Positions 1 to 7,320 of a DNA stretch of 28,431 nucleotides are shown here, piece after piece (position 1 is the first letter of the stretch; each line of letters begins with the position of its first letter). Source of the DNA: VBCK01 sp035511515 (lineage in GTDB: Bacteria; Pseudomonadota; Gammaproteobacteria; Burkholderiales; Burkholderiaceae_F); contig DATKFG010000040.1 in NCBI GenBank assembly GCA_035511515.1, positions 1 to 28,431 on the forward strand, written 5' to 3'. A program made the translations under genes and the position numbers. Below the pieces are notes generated by a model that made no database searches, was not told where the DNA came from, and was given only the letters and a program-made list of their open reading frames with translations.

Positions 1-1092
1 TCCTACGTGACCGTCCAGGTCTGCGTGCCCGGCACGACCACCTGCCAGACGATCGATCACGTCTGGGTCGACACCGGTTCGGTGGGATTGCGGCTGTTTT
101 CGTCGGGCCTCACGGTGTCGCTTCCGGCCGAAACCCAGGGCCTCAACGTCTTGGCCAGTTGCGCGCAGTTCGTCGCCACCTACGCCTGGGGAGCGGTGCG
201 CACGGCCGACATTCTTGTCGGCGGCGAGAAGGCCACCTCGGTGCCGATCCAGGTGATCGGCGACACCGCGGTGCCAGCGGTTGCAAACGCACCAAGCGGC
301 TGCAGCAGCGGCACCGGCGGCGCGCTGACCGCCTATGGCACGCCCAGTGACATGGGAGCGAACGGGCTGCTGGGTATCGGCGTTTTCCTGCAGGACTGCG
401 GACCCGGGTGCGCCGGTGTCCCAGCCCCCCCACACTTTTACTACACCTGCACGGGCACCACGGGCGCCACCTGCAGCCCAGCCACCGTGCCGACCAACAT
501 GCAAGTGCAGAATCCGGTCGGCCTGTTTCCGACCGATAACAACGGCTCGCTGCTTCAACTCCCGTCGGTCCCGCCGCAGGGCCAGGCAACCGGCAGCGGA
601 TATCTGATCTTCGGCATCAACACCCAGAGCAACAATCAACTCGGTTCCGCGCTGGTGTTTCCCGCCGACCCGAATTTCGGATTCATCAATACGACGAAAA
701 CCTACGGCAGCACGTCCAACGTGTCCAGCTTCGTCGACAGCGGTTCCAACGCCTGGTTCTTCGACGACCCGACACTGACGGTCTGTCCCAACAACAAGGA
801 CTTCTTCTGTTCGACCGTGATGCTCAGCGCCACGATGTCGGCCTACCAGGGATTCACCGGCACGGCGTCGAGCCATACGTACGGTTTCTGCATTGAAAAC
901 TTAAACAGTGCGTTCCTGACCGGCACCTGGGCGTTCAACGATGTCGGCGGGCCGGGGATGGCCGGCTCCTTCGACTGGGGCCTGCCATTCTTCTACGGCC
1001 GCAGCGTATTTACCGCCATCGAGAGCGCGACCATCCCCCCCACCCCGATCAACGGCAACCCACCCCCGTTTTTTGCGGCCTCGACACCCTAG
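1..1092 (+). CDS. DUF3443-family secreted protein, 5'-truncated by the window edge
   Basis: The reading frame is open from the first base (Ser-Tyr-Val...) to a TAG at 1090-1092, so the start and any signal peptide lie outside the window. I recognise the DUF3443 family from the opening CVPGTTTCQTIDHVWVDTGS and the many Cys, Gly and Thr residues typical of an exported protein. The family has no settled function that I know. Two short motifs look like the paired active-site loops of pepsin-type aspartic proteases: VDTGSVGLRLF (Asp codon at 70) and FVDSGSNAWFF (Asp codon at 736), 222 residues apart. A pepsin-like NGLLGIG lies between them, and GLPFFYGRSVFTAIE is near the C-terminus. Protease activity is inference only. 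The stop overlaps the convergent acetyltransferase stop in a CTAG palindrome, with no terminator hairpin between the two genes. High confidence that it is a gene and of the family, low confidence in function. Confidence 0.85.
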   Translation, partial: SYVTVQVCVPGTTTCQTIDHVWVDTGSVGLRLFSSGLTVSLPAETQGLNVLASCAQFVATYAWGAVRTADILVGGEKATSVPIQVIGDTAVPAVANAPSGCSSGTGGALTAYGTPSDMGANGLLGIGVFLQDCGPGCAGVPAPPHFYYTCTGTTGATCSPATVPTNMQVQNPVGLFPTDNNGSLLQLPSVPPQGQATGSGYLIFGINTQSNNQLGSALVFPADPNFGFINTTKTYGSTSNVSSFVDSGSNAWFFDDPTLTVCPNNKDFFCSTVMLSATMSAYQGFTGTASSHTYGFCIENLNSAFLTGTWAFNDVGGPGMAGSFDWGLPFFYGRSVFTAIESATIPPTPINGNPPPFFAASTP

Positions 1093-1559
1093 TCCGCGCA
1101 GTCCCACAGGTCCTTCGCGAAGCGGACGCCGTCTTCGATCCCGCGATACCAGCCCGGCACCAGGGCGACTTTCCGGTAGCCGAGCTTTCGATAAAAGGCG
1201 TGGGCGGTCGGGTTGCCGCAGCGGGCTTCCAGCCGGATAACGCCCAGACCCGCGGTGCGCGCGGTCGTTTCCAGCCACGCCATCAGCGCCGCCCCGACGC
1301 CGCGCCGGCGTCGTTGCGGATCCACCGCAAGCAGCAGCAGGTGCGCTTCGTCTTCGCCGTACTTCATGATGGCAAAGCCGGCCAGGCCACGCGCATCCCG
1401 GCAAACGACGACGTTGGTCGAGGCGTCCGCGATGCTTCGCAGCACGCGCGCCGGACGCCACGACCAGCCCAGCCCGCACTCGATGCAGTCGCGCGACAGG
1501 CATGCGATGGGCAGCGCATCGGCTTCGCGGGCCAGGCGAATGGCGTGTTGGGCGATCAC
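1089..1559 (-). CDS. GNAT-family N-acetyltransferase
   Basis: This 156-residue protein is the length of a single GNAT domain. The acetyl-CoA-binding motif A is visible as VDPQRRRRGVGAAL (about residues 79-92, R-x-x-G-x-G/A pattern). The C-terminal motif B region GNPTAHAFYRKLGYRK is followed by a YRGIEDGVRFAKDLW ending. Such proteins move an acetyl group from acetyl-CoA to an amine. The layout resembles RimI-type protein acetyltransferases, but I cannot assign the substrate, so no symbol is given. It is the last gene of the minus-strand lptD operon. Its GTG start at 1559 lies 10 bases after the ksgA stop, and the nearest Shine-Dalgarno-like sequence (GAGGG, 7 bases upstream) belongs to the palindromic repeat at 1567-1610. 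Its TAG stop is shared palindromically with the convergent gene. Confidence 0.85.
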   Translation of the reverse strand: MIAQHAIRLAREADALPIACLSRDCIECGLGWSWRPARVLRSIADASTNVVVCRDARGLAGFAIMKYGEDEAHLLLLAVDPQRRRRGVGAALMAWLETTARTAGLGVIRLEARCGNPTAHAFYRKLGYRKVALVPGWYRGIEDGVRFAKDLWDCAD

Positions 1560-1566
1560 TTACGAG

Positions 1567-1610
1567 CCCTCACCCCCGGCCCCTCTCCGGCTGCGCGGGC
1601 GAGGGGAGCT
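1567..1610 (+). repeat. Palindromic gene-end repeat, copy R1
   Basis: The copy reads CCCTCACCCCCGG, then CCCCTCTCCGGCTGCGCGGGCGAGGGGAGCT, on the plus strand. It is one of seven loci in the window with this layout (also 2448, 8329, 11694, 14584, 28159 and 28336). It spans the 3' end of ksgA. Its minus-strand GGGTGAGGG contains the ksgA TGA stop (1572-1570) and a GAGGG just upstream of the acetyltransferase GTG. The last dozen or so KsgA residues are repeat-encoded. Confidence 0.85.
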
Positions 1611-2439
1611 CACCACTCACGATCAGCTCCTTTGCCAGCCGGGCGAACGCCGCCACATCGAGCGTCTCGGCGCGGGCGCCCGGATCCACCAGGGCCCGGC
1701 GCAGTTGCGACTCGTCCATCAGCGCCGCCAGCGCATTGCGCAGCGTCTTGCGGCGCTGCCCGAACGCCGCCGTAACGACGCGCGCAAACGCCTTCACGTC
1801 CGGGACCATCAATTCGTCCGCCGCCCGCGGCACCAGACGGATCACGGAAGACTGGACCTTGGGCGCCGGCACGAAGGCGCCGGCGGCGACGTTGAACAGG
1901 CGCTCGACCCGATACCGATATTGCAGCATCACCGAGAGCCTGCCGTAGTCGCGTCCGCCCGCAGGAGCGACGATCCGGTCGACCACCTCCTTCTGCAGCA
2001 TCAGATGCTGATCGACCACCTGCGGCGCCATCGGCAACCACGTGAACAGCAGCGGCGTGGAGATGTGATAGGGCAGGTTGCCGACGATTCGAAGTCGTCC
2101 GCCCGACCGCTGCGCCAGCTCCGCCCAGTCGATTTTCAGGGCGTCGGCGCACATCAGCGTCAGGCGCTCGGCGCCGAACCGGCGCACAAGCATCTGCGCC
2201 AGATCGCGGTCGATTTCCACCGCGGTCAGGTGTTCGCAGAGCGCCAGCAGCGGCGCCGTGATGGCTCCGCGGCCCGGACCGACTTCCACGATCCGGTCGC
2301 CGGGTCGCGGCGCGATGGCCTCGACGATGCGCCCGATCGTGCCGGGGTCGTGCAGGAAGTTCTGGCTATAACGGCGGCGGGCGCGGTGGGCGTGCGCCGG
2401 GTCCCTCGTCGATCCGGAGCTTGCGACCGAAATCGACAT
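1570..2439 (-). CDS. rsmA: 16S rRNA (adenine1518-N6/adenine1519-N6)-dimethyltransferase
   Basis: RsmA (KsgA) dimethylates two adjacent adenines in helix 45 of 16S rRNA, using S-adenosylmethionine, late in 30S assembly. From the ATG at 2439 the protein has 289 residues. Visible marks are the RRRYSQNFLHD start of the fold, the SAM-binding VEVGPGRGAIT, the catalytic NLPYHIS, and the AFGQRRKTLRNAL segment of the C-terminal domain. The chosen ATG has GAGGG 8 bases upstream. An upstream GTG at 2454 overlaps the pdxA TGA (GTGA) and would add five residues. The 3' end runs into repeat R1, so the final SPAQPERGRG and the TGA stop come from the repeat, beyond the usual family end. The gene follows pdxA, as in many proteobacteria, but no apaG follows. 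Confidence 0.96.
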   Translation of the reverse strand: MSISVASSGSTRDPAHAHRARRRYSQNFLHDPGTIGRIVEAIAPRPGDRIVEVGPGRGAITAPLLALCEHLTAVEIDRDLAQMLVRRFGAERLTLMCADALKIDWAELAQRSGGRLRIVGNLPYHISTPLLFTWLPMAPQVVDQHLMLQKEVVDRIVAPAGGRDYGRLSVMLQYRYRVERLFNVAAGAFVPAPKVQSSVIRLVPRAADELMVPDVKAFARVVTAAFGQRRKTLRNALAALMDESQLRRALVDPGARAETLDVAAFARLAKELIVSGELPSPAQPERGRG

Positions 2440-2447
2440 GGCCGACA

Positions 2448-2525
2448 CCCTCACCCCCGCCCCTCTCCCGCACGCGGGAGAGGGGAGTTTTCTGCGCCCC
2501 CTCCCGCACGCGGGAGAGGGGAGTT
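2448..2525 (+). repeat. Palindromic gene-end repeat, double copy R2
   Basis: CCCTCACCCCCG is followed by the core CTCCCGCACGCGGGAGAGGGGAGTT at 2465, and the same core recurs at 2501, exactly 36 bases later. It lies wholly within the 3' end of pdxA, where the 36-base unit equals 12 codons and keeps frame. Its minus-strand GGGTGAGGG supplies the pdxA stop and the Shine-Dalgarno-like GAGGG placed 8 bases before the ksgA ATG. Confidence 0.88.
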
Positions 2526-3542
2526 CGGTGCGGATTTCGAGGAGTTTGGTGCGGATTTCGGGGAGTTTCGTGCGGCTTTGCGCTCAGCGCGTGAGGAAGT
2601 TGAAACCTCATGCGAGGCCAGCTCGGCGGCCAATTCGATCGATGCCAGCATGCTGGCCGGATCGGCACGGCCGCTTCCCGCCAGGTCCAGCGCGGTGCCG
2701 TGGTCGACCGAGGTCCGCACCAGCGGCAGACCGAGCGTCACATTGACTCCGTGCCCGAAGCTGGCGTATTTCAACGGTGCCAGCCCCTGGTCGTGGTACA
2801 TCGCGACGATCGCGTCGAACGAGCGCGCGCGCGCCGGCACGAACAGCGTATCGGCCGGCCATGGGCCCTCGGCGTCGATCCCGCGCAGGCGCGCAGCGGC
2901 GATCGCCGGGCCGATCACGTCGATCTCCTCGCGTCCCAGATAGCCGGACTCGCCGGCATGCGGATTCAACCCGGCCACTGCGATGTGGGGCCGCGGAATC
3001 GCAAAGCGGCTTCGAAGGTCCTGATCCAGCACGTCGAGCGTCAGGCCGAGCGATTCGGGCGTGATTGCGGCAGCGACCTGTGCCAGCGGCAGGTGCGTGG
3101 TGGCAAGCGCCACCCGCAGGCCGCCTCCGACCAGCATCATCACGACCGCACGCGCTCCCGTGGCGGCGGCCAGGTATTCGGTGTGTCCGCTGAACGCGAT
3201 ACCGGCTTCGTTGATCACGGCCTTGTGCACGGGCGCGGTAGCCATCGCGCAGTACTGGCCGGCCAGGCAGCCGTCGATCGCCCGATCCAGCAGCTTGAGC
3301 ACGTAACGCGCGTTGGCGGCCCGCGGATGCCCCGGCGCAACCGGCTCGGCCAAGGCCTCGTGGTGGATCGAACAACGCGGCGGCGGCCAGGCCAGACCGA
3401 TCGTTCGGGCCGTTTGCTCCAGCAGCACGCGGTCGCCCAGCAGGACGCAGGGCCGCTGCGTTGCAAGCACGGCGCGCAGCGCGATTTCCGGGCCGATGCC
3501 GGCCGGCTCGCCGGTGGTGATCGCGATCGGCACGCCCGTCAC
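2451..3542 (-). CDS. pdxA: 4-hydroxythreonine-4-phosphate dehydrogenase
   Basis: PdxA oxidises 4-phosphooxy-L-threonine with NAD(P)+ on the way to pyridoxal 5'-phosphate. The start is GTG at 3542 (MTGVPIAITTGEPAGIGPEI), overlapping the surA TGA as GTGA. A second GTG at 3533 is possible. The protein has 363 residues. Family marks are TTGEPAGIGPE (9-19), FSGHTEYLA (117-124), and metal-binding histidines at about 150 (ATTHLPL), 195 (NPHAGE) and 250 (YHDQGLAPLK), with SVDHGTALDLAG near 278. Recognisable PdxA sequence ends around residue 312. The remaining 50 or so residues, NSPKSAPNSSKSAP then NSPLPRAG twice, come from a 21-base minisatellite and two copies of the palindromic repeat. The TGA stop (2453-2451) lies in the repeat. 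The tail is probably unstructured. Confidence 0.95.
   Translation of the reverse strand: MTGVPIAITTGEPAGIGPEIALRAVLATQRPCVLLGDRVLLEQTARTIGLAWPPPRCSIHHEALAEPVAPGHPRAANARYVLKLLDRAIDGCLAGQYCAMATAPVHKAVINEAGIAFSGHTEYLAAATGARAVVMMLVGGGLRVALATTHLPLAQVAAAITPESLGLTLDVLDQDLRSRFAIPRPHIAVAGLNPHAGESGYLGREEIDVIGPAIAAARLRGIDAEGPWPADTLFVPARARSFDAIVAMYHDQGLAPLKYASFGHGVNVTLGLPLVRTSVDHGTALDLAGSGRADPASMLASIELAAELASHEVSTSSRAERKAARNSPKSAPNSSKSAPNSPLPRAGGGAENSPLPRAGEGRG
2521..2583 (+). repeat. Three-unit 21-bp tandem repeat inside the pdxA 3' end
   Basis: Three consecutive 21-base units start at 2521, 2542 and 2563, all variants of GAGTTTGGTGCGGATTTCGG. The first two differ at only two or three positions and the third is more diverged. 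On the pdxA strand the unit is seven codons, giving NSPKSAP and NSSKSAP. It abuts palindromic repeat R2, suggesting local slippage or duplication beside the repeat. Confidence 0.85.
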
Positions 3543-4843
3543 GGCGAATCGATCCGGTATTCGACGTACGTGCGGTCGCGCAACTGGCGCAGCCACTCCT
3601 GCATCGCCTCTTCCAGCTTGCGGTCGCGCAGCATCTGGCGGGCGGTGATCCGGTTGCGGTCGGCGGAAGCCTGCTCCGTCTTGCGCTCCAGCACCTGGAT
3701 CAGGTGCCATCCGAACGCCGTCTTGACCGGCTCGCTGACCTCCTTGACCTGCAGCTCATTCATCACGTGCTCGAACTCCGCCACCGTATCGCCCGGGTAC
3801 AGCCAGCCCAGGTCGCCGCCGCGCGTGCTGCTCGGATCGACCGAATACAGGCGCGCCAGCTGACCGAAGTCCTGACCGCCTTTGAGCACCCGCTCGCGCA
3901 GATCGGCCAGGCGCCGCTTGACCTCCTGCTCGGGCATCGCATCGGTGATCCGCAGCAGGATGTGCCGTACGTGGGTCTGATCGACCGGACCGGTCGACAG
4001 CTTGGTCGCGGCGGCGGAGCGGCGCCCGACCAGCTTCAGGACGTGAAAGCCGATCGGGCTGTGGATAATGGGCGCGATCTCGCCCGGCTTCAGGTCCCGC
4101 ACGCCTTCCAGGAAGACGTTGGGAAGCCGTTCGGCCGTGCGCCAGCCGAGGTCGCCACCCTGCAACGCTTCGGGGGCATTCGAATAGCTGACCGCGAGCT
4201 GCGCGAAATCGGCACCCCCCTTGGCCTGATCGGCAAGATCCACGGCCCGGCGATGAACTGCTTCGACCCGTTCGGGTGAGGCAATCTCGGGCAATTCGAG
4301 CAGGATCTGGGCGATGTCGTATTCGACCTTGTCGGTCGCGTCCGTACCCTGCTCGGCCAGCAGATTGTCGATCTCGCCTTCGGAGACCTGGATTTTCGAC
4401 TCGACCTCGTGGTCCCGCACGCGCACCATCGAGATCTCGTTGCGCATGTCTTCGCGGAAGGTGTTGAAGTCCTGGCCGTCGCGCTCGACCTGGGCTTTGA
4501 GCTCCGCGAGCGTCATGTGGTTCACGTCGGCCATCCGCGCGATGGCCGAATTGACGGAGACATCGTCGACCCGCACTCCGTTTTCCTTCGCCAGCTGCAA
4601 CTGCGCGCTGTCCAGGATCAGCCGCTCGAGGATCTGCTTGCGCAGCACCTCGGCCGCCGGCAGCGGAATGCTCTGCCGTTTAAGCTGCGCTTCGGTCGAG
4701 CCGACGCGACGCTCCAGCTCGACCGCGGTGATCACTTCGTCGTTGACCACGGCGACGATCCGATCGAGCTGGCGCGGCGCAGCCGATACCGAAACCGACG
4801 CCCACAGCGCCAGGGCCAAAGCCGGATGAATGGTGCGAAGCAT
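3539..4843 (-). CDS. surA: Periplasmic chaperone and peptidyl-prolyl isomerase SurA
   Basis: SurA escorts unfolded outer-membrane beta-barrel proteins, LptD among them, across the periplasm to the BAM complex. From ATG 4843 the protein has 434 residues, normal for the family. An upstream GTG at 4852 overlaps the lptD TGA (GTGA) and is the alternative start. The signal peptide is LALALWASVSVSA, cleaved before APRQLD. Next comes the SurA N-terminal domain (DRIVAVVNDEVITAVELERR). Two parvulin domains follow: the first from EYDIAQILLELPE to SPIGFHVLKLVGRR, the second from THVRHILLRITD to TAFGWHLIQVLERK, each with a GGDLGW motif. A C-terminal helix pairs back to the N-domain. It lies directly downstream of lptD and overlaps pdxA, the classic lptD-surA-pdxA-rsmA order. 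Confidence 0.96.
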   Translation of the reverse strand: MLRTIHPALALALWASVSVSAAPRQLDRIVAVVNDEVITAVELERRVGSTEAQLKRQSIPLPAAEVLRKQILERLILDSAQLQLAKENGVRVDDVSVNSAIARMADVNHMTLAELKAQVERDGQDFNTFREDMRNEISMVRVRDHEVESKIQVSEGEIDNLLAEQGTDATDKVEYDIAQILLELPEIASPERVEAVHRRAVDLADQAKGGADFAQLAVSYSNAPEALQGGDLGWRTAERLPNVFLEGVRDLKPGEIAPIIHSPIGFHVLKLVGRRSAAATKLSTGPVDQTHVRHILLRITDAMPEQEVKRRLADLRERVLKGGQDFGQLARLYSVDPSSTRGGDLGWLYPGDTVAEFEHVMNELQVKEVSEPVKTAFGWHLIQVLERKTEQASADRNRITARQMLRDRKLEEAMQEWLRQLRDRTYVEYRIDSP

Positions 4844-4848
4844 GAACG

Positions 4849-7194
4849 TCACTCGTAGTTGTCGAAAGGTCCCTGTGGCAGCGGCGGCGGATTGACCCGC
4901 TGATAGCCTGGAATACTACGCCGCAACTGCTCCAGCGGGCTTCGCGTACCGATGCTGGCGAAGCCGTTCAGTTCGATCTGCAGGAACACGGTCGTGGTCC
5001 GGGAGAGGCCGCCGTTGGTCGCGTAGCGCTGGCCGACCAGCCGCCCGACCCAGCAGTCGGCCTTGTACTCCAACCCGAGCACGGTCTGCACCCAGGCCCG
5101 GCCCGGCGTGACGAAGCTCTGCTCCCCAGGCGTTCCTCCGCGGCCCAGCAGCGAGTAGTCCAGATCCGTTACGGCATACCACTTGCGCGACAGCGGCCAT
5201 TGCACGGCCAGATCGATCTGATGCAGCGTCGCACTCTGATAGCGGTAGCTCAGGTCCACCACCGAGGCCGTTTTCGGTTGCCAGCGCACGGCCACATCGG
5301 CGCGCACGATCTGGCTCTCGACCGCCGAGTATTCCAGCTCCACCTCTCCGCGCCAGTCGTGCGCCGTCTGCGCGCTGGCCTCGAGCAGCAGATCCGAGGT
5401 CAGGTCGGTGCGGGGTGGCTCACCCGGCAGCGTGACCCGTTGCGGACCGAAGTAGAAGCGCTGGCCGACCGCCGCGCGGAACCGCTCCGCGCCGCTTTCC
5501 TGGTCGATCATCCGGCTGGTTATCGCGGTGGTCACCTGGTTGGCCTCGCCGATCCGATCGCTGCCCGTGAAGGCGTTCTCGGTGAACAGCTGCGCGAACG
5601 TGAAGGTCGGGTCGGCGCTGTCGTAGTTCGGCAGCGCGCTCTGGTTCCTGAACGGAATGAAGGCATAGAAGATGCGCGGCTCCAGCGTCTGCGTCGCGCT
5701 GCGCCCCAGCCATTGGGCGCTGCGCTCGAAAATCAGCCCGGTGTCGACCGATCCGATCGGCAGTTGACGGGTCGCGCTCGACTGGCCGGCGTGATGGGTC
5801 GGATCCAGCTCGTATTCGGTCACGTGCCATTGGAGGCGCGGCACCAGGAAATAGCTGGCGCTGAGCAGCGGGTAGGTCATGCTCGGATTGAGTATGAAGC
5901 GCGAGCCCTCCTCGAGCGTTTCGTTGCGAAAGTGCGTCGCGTCGATCGTCGAGGCGAGGTCGAAGCCGTGCCAGTCGGCGCGCGAACCGTTCAGCGTGAA
6001 ATCGGGCACCTTGTCGTAGGGCGGCGGGCTTCCGGGCGGGGGCGTGCCGGGCGGGTTCAGCAGGGTGAACAGCGTCTGGTTGCGCGCCACCTGAACGGTC
6101 GCGTTCCAGTAGGTCTGCCCGTAGCTGACCGATTCGACCTGCGGCAACTCGATCGGAGCGGCTTCGGCCAGGCTGTGCGTGAAATCGGTCAGGAACCGGT
6201 CGTCGGAGACCCGGTTGTAGTTGATCGAAGCCGACAGCGGGCCGTCGGCGAACGAGTCGTTCAACATCAGGTGACTGCGTGAATGCCCGGTCTTGCGGTC
6301 GTACGGCATCACGTCGTAATCGACCACGCCGCGCGTGGTCGGCTCCAGGAAACGGAACTCGTTGCCGAGCAAAACGCCCCAGCGCGGATACAGCGCTGGA
6401 GTGATCGTATAGTCGTAATTGGGCGCCATGTTCAAGTAGTACGGCACCGTCACCTCCAGGCCGGAGCGGGAGTCGAAGTAGTAGGTCGGCGTCAGCACCC
6501 CGCTGCGCCGCTGGTCTCCGAGCGGCATCGAGAAGTACGGCGAAGAAATCACCGGCACGCCCTCGAAGTACAGCGTCGCATGGTGGCCGACCGCCTGTTG
6601 CTCCTGGCGGTCGATATCCAGCGTCTGCGCCTTGACCCACCAGGAATCGTCGCCCGGAGCGCAGTTCGAGTAGGTCGCATCGTGAAGACGGTACCGGTCT
6701 TCACTGAGAAACTCGATCAACGAAGAGTCGCCGCGGCCATGGCGCGGCGAGTACGTATAGGACGCGTTCGGCATCTGGCCGGTGTGTGCCTCCAGGCGGT
6801 AATCGAGCGCCGGCCCGGAAAAGACGGTACCGCGGTCATACAGGTGCGTGTTGCCGCGCACTTTGGCCTCGTCGCTGGCGCACAGGTACTCGGCCGCATC
6901 GCCGCGCACCACCACTCCCGCGTTGCGCAGTTCGACGGACTTGTCCATCTGCACCCGCTCGTCGACCTCGCCTTGCATGTGCTGGGCACGGGCGTAGGTG
7001 GGCACTTTGACGCTGCCAGGTGCGCGATGCGCACCCAGCGTGCGCTCCAGCTTCAGCACGACCGGCTCCGACTGCGCCATGGCCGGCGAGGCGGCACCGA
7101 CGGCCAGCGCCGCCGCCAGCCGAGCCGGCAGCGCAACGAGGCCTCGCGCGCCGGAGCGGCGCGACGGGTGACAGCGATCGGCGAAAGGCCGCAC
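4849..7194 (-). CDS. lptD: LPS-assembly outer-membrane protein LptD
   Basis: LptD forms the outer-membrane channel that, with the LptE plug, inserts lipopolysaccharide into the outer leaflet. The frame gives 781 residues from a GTG at 7194. The N-terminus holds a signal peptide (LPARLAAALAVGAASPAMA, cleaved before QSEPV). A periplasmic beta-jellyroll (OstA-like) domain follows at about 60-190, then the large beta-barrel to the end. YFSMPLGDQRRSGVLTPTYYF is a clear family signature. The mature protein has three cysteines: C105 in the jellyroll, C178 (SNCAPGDDSW) and C714 (KADCWVG). Well-studied LptD has two adjacent C-terminal cysteines where this one has one. A proline-rich loop (PPGTPPPGSPPP) interrupts the barrel. 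First gene of the minus-strand operon, divergent from amgK. Confidence 0.96.
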   Translation of the reverse strand: MRPFADRCHPSRRSGARGLVALPARLAAALAVGAASPAMAQSEPVVLKLERTLGAHRAPGSVKVPTYARAQHMQGEVDERVQMDKSVELRNAGVVVRGDAAEYLCASDEAKVRGNTHLYDRGTVFSGPALDYRLEAHTGQMPNASYTYSPRHGRGDSSLIEFLSEDRYRLHDATYSNCAPGDDSWWVKAQTLDIDRQEQQAVGHHATLYFEGVPVISSPYFSMPLGDQRRSGVLTPTYYFDSRSGLEVTVPYYLNMAPNYDYTITPALYPRWGVLLGNEFRFLEPTTRGVVDYDVMPYDRKTGHSRSHLMLNDSFADGPLSASINYNRVSDDRFLTDFTHSLAEAAPIELPQVESVSYGQTYWNATVQVARNQTLFTLLNPPGTPPPGSPPPYDKVPDFTLNGSRADWHGFDLASTIDATHFRNETLEEGSRFILNPSMTYPLLSASYFLVPRLQWHVTEYELDPTHHAGQSSATRQLPIGSVDTGLIFERSAQWLGRSATQTLEPRIFYAFIPFRNQSALPNYDSADPTFTFAQLFTENAFTGSDRIGEANQVTTAITSRMIDQESGAERFRAAVGQRFYFGPQRVTLPGEPPRTDLTSDLLLEASAQTAHDWRGEVELEYSAVESQIVRADVAVRWQPKTASVVDLSYRYQSATLHQIDLAVQWPLSRKWYAVTDLDYSLLGRGGTPGEQSFVTPGRAWVQTVLGLEYKADCWVGRLVGQRYATNGGLSRTTTVFLQIELNGFASIGTRSPLEQLRRSIPGYQRVNPPPLPQGPFDNYE

Positions 7195-7320
7195 AGAATG
7201 CGTGATGGGGCCGCCATCAGCCCGCGCGTTCTGCGTAGGCCGTACGGCTCGGTTTTCTTGGACAGCGCGGCATTATGATGGCAAGCGCAAACGTCTGCAG
7301 TAACGATCCGTACACAATCC
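7195..7320. promoter_or_regulatory. Divergent lptD / amgK promoter region
   Basis: This 126-base gap separates the two divergent operons and must hold both promoters. On the plus strand TATGAT at 7274-7279 is a good -10 candidate, but its -35 is poor. On the minus strand the same spot gives CATAAT (7278-7273), also without a clear -35. The promoters may overlap here, but this is a weak assignment. Confidence 0.35.

Noticed and set aside
1213..2943. 576-codon plus-strand open frame across the GNAT gene, ksgA and pdxA
   Set aside because: It is antisense to three recognised genes and Arg-rich.
5200..7278. Long plus-strand open frames antisense to lptD
   Set aside because: They are shadows of a certain gene, with no domain pattern.
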